A stretch of 64,000 bases of DNA from KBS50 sp042666615. GTDB taxonomy: Bacteria > Actinomycetota > Actinomycetes > Mycobacteriales > Micromonosporaceae. The translations under genes and the position numbers were made by a program. Position 1 is the stretch's first letter. Every line of letters starts with the position of its first letter. Positions 57,995 through 64,000 of this stretch are shown one piece after another. Where the stretch lies: positions 310,001 to 374,000 of the forward strand of contig NZ_JBHTDD010000001.1 of NCBI RefSeq assembly GCF_042666615.1, read 5' to 3'. Below the pieces are notes generated by a model. That model had not been told where the DNA came from. It saw nothing but the letters and a program-made list of their open reading frames with translations, and did no database searches.

Positions 57995-58681
57995 TCAGCT
58001 CTCGGCGCCGGCCTGGGCCGGGGCCTGCTCGCCCGCCTCGGCGCCCTCGGCGCCCTCGGACTCGGCGCCCTCGGCACCCTCCTCCGCCTCGGCCGGCTCC
58101 TCGACCTCGCCGGCCTCGGCCGCCATCTGCTCGGCGGTCGGCGCCGCGGTGATCACGGCGACCACCGTCTCCCGCTCGGCGATCAGCTCGGTGCCGGCGG
58201 GCAGCGGCACATCTCCGGCGGTGACCTGCGATCCCGGCTCCAGGCCCTCGATCGACACCTCCAGCGACTCCGGCAGCCGGGTCGCGTCGGCCTGCACCGA
58301 CAGCGTGTCGTGCTCGTGCATGACGAGGGTGTCCCGGGCCGGCTCGCCGGTCAGGTGCACCGGCACGTCCACGGTCACCTTCTCGCCGCGCCGGACCAGG
58401 ATCAGGTCCACGTGCTCGAAGGTGTCCTTGATCGGATCACGCTGGATCGCCTTCGGCAGGGCCAACGCCCGGGTGCCGTCGCTGATCTCGATGTTGAGCA
58501 GCTGGTTCGCGCCGCCGTGCCGGATGGCGGCGGCGAACTCCAGCGCGGGCAGGGCGATGTGCTTGGGCTTCTCGCCGTGGCCGTAGAGCACGGCAGGCAC
58601 CAGGCCGGCCCGGCGGGTTCGGCGGGCACCACCCTTGCCGAACTCGGTGCGGGGCTCGGCGCTGATCTTTACCTCGGACAC
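57995..58681 (-). CDS. rplY: Ribosomal protein L25, Ctc form
   Basis: 228 residues. The N-terminal L25 domain (about 1-95) has RTEFGKGGARRTRRAG and VLYGHGEKPKHIAL; the Ctc-type C-terminal domain (about 95-190) follows. The tail of about 40 residues is acidic and Ala/Glu-rich, with repeated EGAEGAE. It binds 5S rRNA in the large subunit. GTG at 58681 is preceded by AGGAG. Confidence 0.93.
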   Translation of the reverse strand: MSEVKISAEPRTEFGKGGARRTRRAGLVPAVLYGHGEKPKHIALPALEFAAAIRHGGANQLLNIEISDGTRALALPKAIQRDPIKDTFEHVDLILVRRGEKVTVDVPVHLTGEPARDTLVMHEHDTLSVQADATRLPESLEVSIEGLEPGSQVTAGDVPLPAGTELIAERETVVAVITAAPTAEQMAAEAGEVEEPAEAEEGAEGAESEGAEGAEAGEQAPAQAGAES

Positions 58682-59026
58682 GGGAAAACTCCTGATATGG
58701 TCGCTGCGGCGGTCTCGTCTTCGATCGTCGTCTTGGTGCGGTGCGTCTCGGTGCGCTGGGCGAGGGGCTCGCTGGGGCTGGAGCGTCACGCAATGCCCGG
58801 AGCACCGCGTCGATGACGGCGCCTCCGCGCCGCGTTATCCGCGTCCCGCAGGGCTCCCTCGCCGTGGCAACCGCACCAGTCTACCCGAGAGCACATCGCG
58901 TCATTGCGGGGGCATCCACCTGCGATTCCTCACTGCCGGCGAGCCGGCGCCACGACCCGCCGGATCGCGGGTCGTGGCGGACTGGCCCAGCCCCATCGGC
59001 GCAGGGCCCATCGGCGCAGGCTCTAG
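58682..59026. other. 345-base gene-free region between prs and rplY
   Basis: No gene seen. It contains the prs terminator hairpin (58949-58978), a direct repeat CCATCGGCGCAGG (twice, near 58992-59020) and the rplY upstream region, where no promoter was recognised with confidence. Confidence 0.55.
58949..58978 (-). terminator. Terminator after prs
   Basis: A perfect 12-bp stem GCCACGACCCGC (58949-58960) with its complement (58967-58978) around CGGATC. It is about 50 bases past the prs stop codon on the minus strand. Confidence 0.75.
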
Positions 59027-60007
59027 CTAGCTAAGCCCGCCGAACAGGGTGGTCACCGAGCCGTCGTCGAAGACCTCCCGGATGGCCCGGGCCAGCAGCG
59101 GCGCGATCGACAGCACGGTGATCTTGTCGAGCCGCTTCTCCGGCGGCAGCGGCAGCGTATTGGTCACCACGACATCGCTGATCCGGCTGTTCTTCAGCCG
59201 CTCGGTCGCCGGGTCAGACAGCAGCGCGTGCGTCGCCGCGACGAGCACCTCCGCCGCACCTGCCTCGTGCAGGATCTCGGCCGCCTTGCAGATGGTGCCA
59301 CCCGTGTCGATCATGTCGTCGACGATCAGGCAGACCCGGCCCTCCACGTCGCCGACCACCCGGTTCGCCACCACCTGGTTCGGCTTGAGCGGGTCCCTGG
59401 TCTTGTGGATGAACGCCAGTGGGCAGCCGCCCAGCCGATCGGTCCACCGCTCCGCCACCCGGACCCGCCCCGAGTCCGGCGCCACGACAGTCATCGGGCG
59501 TCCGGCGTACTTGCGTTCCACGTACTCGGCCAGCACGTCCATCGCGAACAGGTGGTCCACCGGGCCGTCGAAGAAGCCCTGGATCTGCGCGGTGTGCAGA
59601 TCAACGGTGAGGATCCGGTTGGCTCCCGCTGTGCGGAGCAGGTCGGCCACCAGCCGGGCGGAGATCGGCTCCCGGCCACGGTGCTTCTTGTCCTGCCGGG
59701 CATACGGATAGAACGGCAGCACCACGGTGATTCGCTTCGCCGAACCACGCTTCAGCGCGTCGACCATGATGAGGGTTTCCATCACCCACCGGTTCACCCC
59801 GTGCGTGACGGACTGGACCACGAAGGCGTCGGAGCCGCGGACCGACTCCTTGAAGCGTACGAAGATCTCACCGTTGGCGAACTCGTACGAGTCGGACGGC
59901 GTCGGTGCCACTCCAAGCACCTCGCCGATCTCCTGCGCCAGCTCCGGAAACCCCCGCCCGGAGAAGAGCATCAGGCTCTTGCGATTTTCGGCGACGATGC
60001 TGCCCAT
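59027..60007 (-). CDS. prs: Ribose-phosphate pyrophosphokinase
   Basis: 326 residues. The class I PRPP synthase features are NGEIFVRFKESVRG, PYARQDKKHRGREPISA, DLHTAQIQGFFD and the PRPP-binding loop VCLIVDDMIDTGGTI. It makes PRPP for nucleotide, histidine, tryptophan and NAD synthesis and, in actinomycetes, cell-wall decaprenylphosphoryl-ribose. It follows glmU on the same strand, as in many actinobacteria. Confidence 0.95.
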   Translation of the reverse strand: MGSIVAENRKSLMLFSGRGFPELAQEIGEVLGVAPTPSDSYEFANGEIFVRFKESVRGSDAFVVQSVTHGVNRWVMETLIMVDALKRGSAKRITVVLPFYPYARQDKKHRGREPISARLVADLLRTAGANRILTVDLHTAQIQGFFDGPVDHLFAMDVLAEYVERKYAGRPMTVVAPDSGRVRVAERWTDRLGGCPLAFIHKTRDPLKPNQVVANRVVGDVEGRVCLIVDDMIDTGGTICKAAEILHEAGAAEVLVAATHALLSDPATERLKNSRISDVVVTNTLPLPPEKRLDKITVLSIAPLLARAIREVFDDGSVTTLFGGLS

Positions 60008-60122
60008 CGGCTCGGCTACTCCCGTAGTCGGACGTCTCCTGACGATGGTCAGGAGCTATTCGGTTGGAGTATCTCTCGCGTACCTCCGGCGGCCACCACC
60101 GGCGAGCCCGCCGTGGGCTGGT

Positions 60123-61649
60123 TCACTCCGTCGCGCCGTCGTCGGCGCCTGGTCCGACGGTCCCGTCCGCCCGGTCCACCGCGCCGCCATCGTCCGCCCC
60201 GGGCCGCCGCGCCGCCTCGGCACCGGCCGCTCCGGCCCGCCGCGCCGCATCGGCGGCGGCCGTTCCGGCCCGCTTGCGCAGCACCCAACCGTCGACGTTG
60301 CGCTGCTGGCCACGGGCCACCGCCATCGCGCCCGGCGGCACGTCCTGGATGATCACCGAGCCGGCCGCCGTGTACGCGCCGTCGCCCACCTCCACCGGGG
60401 CCACGAACATGTTGTCGGCGCCCGTCCGGGCATGACTACCGATCGTCGTGTGATGCTTGGCGACCCCGTCGTAGTTGACGAAGACGGTGGCCGCCCCGAT
60501 GTTGCTCTGCTCACCGATGGTGGCGTCTCCCACGTACGACAGGTGAGGGATCTTGGAGCCTTCGCCGATCGTGGCCTTCTTGGTCTCCACGAACGTGCCG
60601 ACCTTCGCCTTGCGCGCCAATCGGGTGTCCGGTCGCAGGTACGCGTACGGCCCGACGCTCGCCTCCGGACCGATCTCGGCCCCCACCGCGTGCGTGCGCA
60701 GCACCGTCGCCCCGGCGCCGACGGCCGTGTCGATAAGCGTCGTGTCGGGGCCGACGGTCGCCTCGGCCCCGATCGTCGTGGTGCCGAGCAGTTGGGTGTT
60801 CTGGTCGATCACCGCATCCCGCTCGACGGTGACCGTGACGTCGATCCAGGTGGTCGCCGGGTCCAGGATGGTGACTCCGGAGCGCATCCAGCGCTCGTTG
60901 ACCCGGTCTCGCAGCAGGCGACGAAGCCCGGCCAACTCGTACCGATCGTTGCAGCCGAGCGTCTCCGTGGCGTCGTCGGCGACGTGGACACCGACCGGCT
61001 CACCGGCGTCGACAAGCAGACCGAAAACGTCGGTCAGGTACTCCTCGCCCTGGTCGTTGTCGGTGGACAACTTGCCCAGCGCGGCGCGCAGCCGGGCGGC
61101 GTCGAAAACGTAGCTGCCGGCGTTGATCTCGCGGATGGCGCGTTGCTCCGGAGTGGCGTCGCGCTCCTCGACGATCCGTTCGAGTCGACCGGCGTGGTCC
61201 CGGACGATCCGGCCGAGGCCCGCCGGATTGTCGACCGCCGCGGCCAGGACGGTCGCGGCCGCCCCGGCGGCCTCGTGGGCCGCGACGAGTTGGTCGACGG
61301 TCTCCGACCGGAGCAGCGGGACGTCACCGTTGATGACGACGACGCTGCCCGCGGTCTCGGGCACCGCAGCCAGCGCGATCCGGACGGCATGGCCGGTCCC
61401 GTTCTGCTCGGCCTGCAGGACCGGGGTGGCCGCGGGGGCGATTCCGGCAAGATGCGCCTCGACCCGGTCCGCCCCGTGCCCGACGACCACCACCGTCCGG
61501 TCCGCGCCCAGCGAGCCGGTGGCCGCGAGAACATGGCCGACAAGAGTCCGCCCCAGCAGCGGGTGCAACACCTTGGGCAATGCCGACTTCATCCGCTTTC
61601 CCTCGCCGGCGGCGAGGACGACCACGGTACGAGCGCGGGGCTGGGACAC
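60123..61649 (-). CDS. glmU: Bifunctional UDP-GlcNAc pyrophosphorylase/glucosamine-1-phosphate acetyltransferase
   Basis: 508 residues. The N-terminal nucleotidyltransferase has VVLAAGEGKRMKSALPKVLH, QNGTGHAV and VINGDVPLLR. The C-terminal left-handed beta helix shows many hexad repeats (GAEATVGPDTTL, ATIGEGSKIPHLSYVGDATIG). The last about 60 residues are Ala/Arg-rich and typical of actinobacterial GlmU. It makes UDP-GlcNAc for peptidoglycan. GTG at 61649 has GGGAG upstream. It lies directly downstream of tRNA-Gln. Confidence 0.95.
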   Translation of the reverse strand: MSQPRARTVVVLAAGEGKRMKSALPKVLHPLLGRTLVGHVLAATGSLGADRTVVVVGHGADRVEAHLAGIAPAATPVLQAEQNGTGHAVRIALAAVPETAGSVVVINGDVPLLRSETVDQLVAAHEAAGAAATVLAAAVDNPAGLGRIVRDHAGRLERIVEERDATPEQRAIREINAGSYVFDAARLRAALGKLSTDNDQGEEYLTDVFGLLVDAGEPVGVHVADDATETLGCNDRYELAGLRRLLRDRVNERWMRSGVTILDPATTWIDVTVTVERDAVIDQNTQLLGTTTIGAEATVGPDTTLIDTAVGAGATVLRTHAVGAEIGPEASVGPYAYLRPDTRLARKAKVGTFVETKKATIGEGSKIPHLSYVGDATIGEQSNIGAATVFVNYDGVAKHHTTIGSHARTGADNMFVAPVEVGDGAYTAAGSVIIQDVPPGAMAVARGQQRNVDGWVLRKRAGTAAADAARRAGAAGAEAARRPGADDGGAVDRADGTVGPGADDGATE

Positions 61650-61724
61650 GGACGAGCTCCCGTCGGGGCGGCTGGCAGTCTGCCGCCTCATGCTAACCAG
61701 ACCGCCGACGCCCGCGTGCAGAAG

Positions 61725-61795
61725 CTCCCGGGAGAGGACTCGAACCCCTACAACCAGGACCAAAACCTGGCGTCCTGCCATTAGACGACCCGGGA
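61725..61795 (-). tRNA. tRNA-Gln (anticodon TTG)
   Basis: A 71-nucleotide cloverleaf on the minus strand. The acceptor arms TCCCGGG and CCCGGGA pair, with discriminator G. The D arm is GTCT...GGAC, the anticodon stem CCAGG/CCTGG encloses loop TTTTGGT, giving TTG (reads CAA), and the T arm contains TTCGAGT. CCA is not encoded. It sits just upstream of glmU. Confidence 0.95.
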
Positions 61796-62133
61796 CGGTC
61801 TAAAGCGGACAAGTCGTCATGTCCGGTCCGCACCTACACCCTACCGTCAGCCGAAGCGATCCTCATCCGACATCCCCTCCCTGTTGTCCTTGGCCGCCGG
61901 GCTGGCGCCGCGGGTCGTTCGCGTGGTCGTCCGAACCCGGCCGCCCGACCGGTTCCGCTGGCAGCTCGCGCGATACTCGGCGCGCGTTTGGTTCGCTCTG
62001 GAACGGGCACCCCGCGCGACGAGCAGGCCCTCTCCGACCTGCCCGTAAGCTCCTTCCGATGGCAAACTACGGGAGCGTAGGTTACGGTGACGTAGGCGTA
62101 AGTTTCTGATCTTCTACACCCCTGCGAGGCGCC
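61796..62133. other. 338-base gene-free divergent region between tRNA-Gln and the desaturase
   Basis: No gene recognised. It must hold the promoters for tRNA-Gln (minus) and the desaturase (plus). The twin palindromes at 62067-62094 are its clearest feature. Confidence 0.6.
62067..62094 (+). promoter_or_regulatory. Twin palindromic operators upstream of the desaturase
   Basis: CTACG-GGAG-CGTAG (62067-62080) and TACG-GTGA-CGTA (62083-62094) share the pattern TACG-N4-CGTA, with centres 15 bases apart. AAACTACG at 62064 and CGTAAGTTT at 62097-62105 flank them as outer arms. They lie about 40 bases before the desaturase start, a likely site for the adjacent TetR protein. Confidence 0.65.
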
Positions 62134-63096
62134 ATGTCGACCGCAATTCTCGACTCCGATCGCGGCACCGGCCCCAAGCCATTGACCGAGGGTAAGCCAC
62201 CCCTCGGCATCATGATCGGCTTGTGGGGTTTCGTGATCGTCCCGTTCGTCGCCCTGCTGGTCGCCGTGCCGGTCGCCTGGGGTGGCTGGCTGCACTGGCC
62301 CGACATCGCCATCGCCACGGCGTGGTACCTGGTGTCCGGCCTGGGCGTCACCGTCGGCTTCCACCGCTACTTCACGCACGGTTCGTTCAAGGCGAAGCGG
62401 TGGCTGCGGGTCACCCTGGCCGTCGCCGGCTCGTTCTCCGTACAGGGCAGTATCATCCAGTGGGTGGCCGACCACCGCCGGCACCACGCCTTCTCCGACC
62501 AGGAGGGCGACCCGCACTCGCCGTGGCGGTTCGGCGAGAGCGTCTCGGGCCTCGCCAAGGGACTGTTCCACGCGCACGTCGGCTGGCTCTTCCGCCGGGA
62601 GTTGTCCAACCGTGACCGGTTCGCCCCCGACCTGATGGCCGACAAGCACATCCGACGCGTGGACAACCTCTTCCCACTCCTGGTTGTCATCTCGACGGTC
62701 GGCCCCGCCGTCATGGGTGGCCTGATCACCTGGTCGTGGCAGGGTGCGCTCACCGCGTTCTTCTGGGCCGGACTGGTCCGCATCGCGCTGCTGCACCACG
62801 TCACCTGGGCCATCAACTCCGTCTGCCACGTCTACGGCGAGCGTCCGTTCGAGGTACGTCAGGGCGACCGGGCGGCGAACTTCTGGCCCCTGGCGGTGCT
62901 GTCCATGGGTGAGAGCTGGCACAACCTGCACCATGCCGACCCGACCAGTGCCCGGCACGGCGTGCTGCGCGGCCAGATCGACATGTCGGCCCGGGTCATC
63001 TGGCTGCTGGAGAAGACCGGAGCGGCGTACAACGTCCGCTGGCCGAAGCCGGAACGGATCGCCGCCAAGCTAGCCAAACCCGCCGACGTCGGGTGA
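62134..63096 (+). CDS. Acyl-CoA/acyl-lipid delta-9 desaturase
   Basis: 320 residues. Three histidine boxes bind the di-iron centre: HRYFTH (77-82), HRRHH (114-118) and NLHHAD (about 267-272). Four transmembrane helices are evident. It introduces a cis double bond into saturated acyl chains using oxygen and electrons from a ferredoxin or cytochrome-type donor, and so tunes membrane fluidity. The ATG at 62134 is preceded by GCGAGG. The TetR gene follows and its longest frame overlaps the stop codon. Confidence 0.92.
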   Translation: MSTAILDSDRGTGPKPLTEGKPPLGIMIGLWGFVIVPFVALLVAVPVAWGGWLHWPDIAIATAWYLVSGLGVTVGFHRYFTHGSFKAKRWLRVTLAVAGSFSVQGSIIQWVADHRRHHAFSDQEGDPHSPWRFGESVSGLAKGLFHAHVGWLFRRELSNRDRFAPDLMADKHIRRVDNLFPLLVVISTVGPAVMGGLITWSWQGALTAFFWAGLVRIALLHHVTWAINSVCHVYGERPFEVRQGDRAANFWPLAVLSMGESWHNLHHADPTSARHGVLRGQIDMSARVIWLLEKTGAAYNVRWPKPERIAAKLAKPADVG

Positions 63097-63149
63097 CCGC
63101 CGCCCCGCCGGGGGCACGGTCACACCCGGACACCTGGCAGGATGGCACG

Positions 63150-63890
63150 GTGACCGAGCGCGACGAGGGTGGCCTCCAGGGCCGTGGCCGGCGGAGCCGG
63201 CGGCGCGCTGACACCGCGTCCGAGGCGGCGGGAGGGCCACCCCGACCGCCGGCCACCCCGCCACCACCCAAGAGTTCCCGGGTACGCATGTCCGCGACGC
63301 AACGCCGGGAACAACTGATCGCCATCGGCCGCGGCATCTTCGCCGAACGTGGCTTCGACGCCACCTCGATCGAGGAGGTGGCGGCCCGCGCCAAGGTCTC
63401 CAAGCCGGTGGTCTACGAGCACTTCGGCGGCAAGGAGGGACTGTACGCGGTGGTCGTGGACCGCGAGGTCCGGGCCCTGCTGGACAGGATCACCACCGCG
63501 CTGACCGCGGGCCATCCGCGTGAGCTGCTGGAGCAGGCCGCGCTGGCGCTGCTCGGCTATATCGAGGAGGAGACGAGCGGGTTCCGGGTGCTGGTCCGTG
63601 AGTCACCGCTGATGTCCGCGACCGGCAACTTCAGCAGCGTGCTCAACGACGTGGCGCACCAGGTGGAGCACATCCTGGGCGCCGAGTTCAAAAGCCGTGG
63701 GTACGATCCGAAACTCGCCGAGTTGTACGCCCAGGCCCTGGTCGGCATGGTGGCGTTGACCGGCCGCTGGTGGCTGGAGGTGCGCAAGCCGCGAAAGGAG
63801 ACGGTGGCCGCGCACCTGGTGAACCTCGCCTGGAACGGCCTGTCCCACCTGGAGGCCAAGCCGGCCCTGCTCACCCGCCGGATGCGCTGA
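63150..63890 (+). CDS. TetR-family regulator adjacent to desaturase
   Basis: About 246 residues. A disordered Arg/Pro-rich start (about 1-45) precedes the helix-turn-helix (FDATSIEEVAARAKVSKPVVYEHF; core KVSKPVVYEHF, near residues 80-90) and a helical ligand domain with LVGMVALTGRWWLEV. GTG at 63150 is favoured for the upstream AGGATGG, but GTG at 63093, which overlaps the desaturase stop codon, is also possible. Position and the twin operators suggest control of the desaturase, perhaps by acyl-CoA. Confidence 0.87.
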   Translation: MTERDEGGLQGRGRRSRRRADTASEAAGGPPRPPATPPPPKSSRVRMSATQRREQLIAIGRGIFAERGFDATSIEEVAARAKVSKPVVYEHFGGKEGLYAVVVDREVRALLDRITTALTAGHPRELLEQAALALLGYIEEETSGFRVLVRESPLMSATGNFSSVLNDVAHQVEHILGAEFKSRGYDPKLAELYAQALVGMVALTGRWWLEVRKPRKETVAAHLVNLAWNGLSHLEAKPALLTRRMR

Positions 63891-64000
63891 CCCGCCGCCG
63901 GTCGACGGCATCAACGGCGGCGCTGCGCTTCCGGCCGCAGCGGTTCCGGTTCCGGGCGGCGTGGCCTGGCGTTCTCCTTTGTCGCGTGGTCGTGCGGACC

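Noticed and set aside
61819..62109. Small plus-strand frame before the desaturase
   Set aside because: It runs through the twin operators and has no ribosome site or recognisable domain.
1..64000. Biosynthetic gene cluster or defence system
   Set aside because: No polyketide, nonribosomal peptide, RiPP, restriction, retron, CBASS or similar signature genes were found; the content is mostly housekeeping and transport.

Overview
The window is chromosomal DNA of a high-GC actinomycete, most likely a member of the Micromonosporaceae (Micromonospora/Salinispora type). This rests on the GC-rich third codon positions, many GTG starts, the gene families present (MoeZ, DUF3107, DUF3152, SARP, CU044_5270-like and DUF6069-like proteins) and compact intergenic regions built around long perfect palindromes. 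No prophage, insertion sequence, CRISPR array or secondary-metabolite cluster was seen; this is mostly core and near-core chromosome.

Layout. 1-2333: a partial second NADH dehydrogenase locus (nuoC cut by the window edge, and nuoB) split by an opposite-strand glucose dehydrogenase-type gene. 2421-4224: ECF sigma factor with an overlapping membrane-anchored partner. 4314-6113: double-GNAT acetyltransferase and a SpoU-type RNA methyltransferase, divergent. 6203-6323: a long imperfect palindrome. 6347-9245: two-gene unit of a GPH-family transporter and a sphingosine-1-phosphate-lyase-like PLP enzyme. 9304-12072: alkyltransferase-like protein, proB, and a TetR/membrane-protein pair sharing an operator.

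12129-25289 is a long block whose content (prenyltransferase-repeat protein, moeZ, two tandem DUF3152 proteins, alpha/beta hydrolase, a 1082-residue proline-rich protein, TetR, DUF3107, DEAD-box helicase, methyltransferase) parallels the mycobacterial Rv3204-Rv3211 neighbourhood. The two DUF3152 proteins carry a complete metzincin zinc signature and a candidate Met-turn, which makes them the best candidates here for an unrecognised secreted protease pair.

25500-33203: XRE regulator, histidine-rich anchored protein, NlpC/P60 hydrolase, RecQ fused to a phosphoribosyltransferase-like domain, a SARP fused to a membrane domain and a helix-hairpin-helix-like tail, and a divergent lipoprotein. 33360-38993: SDR and a complete branched-chain amino-acid ABC operon (livKGFHM order). 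39399-41080: a second ECF sigma factor with its partner. 41185-46186: maltose-type ABC operon (malEFG, no ATPase) divergent from a LacI regulator. 46223-51792: VOC protein, a 650-bp gene-free stretch, YihY protein, 2'-5' RNA ligase-like protein, trpS and a CBS/CorC protein. 51919-54053: galE-galK. 54078-57170: cysQ-cysD-cysN sulfate activation. 57325-61795: pth, rplY, prs, glmU and tRNA-Gln. 62134-63890: fatty-acid desaturase with an adjacent TetR regulator and twin palindromic operators. 63891-64000 holds nothing recognisable.

Functionally the window joins sugar uptake and conversion (Mal, Gal), amino-acid uptake (Liv), sulfur activation (Cys, MoeZ), envelope precursors (GlmU, Prs), translation (TrpS, Pth, L25, tRNA-Gln) and membrane lipid desaturation. 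Two sigma-factor cassettes and six other regulators (three TetR, LacI, XRE, SARP) sit among them. Several intergenic regions carry very long perfect hairpins that probably act as terminators.
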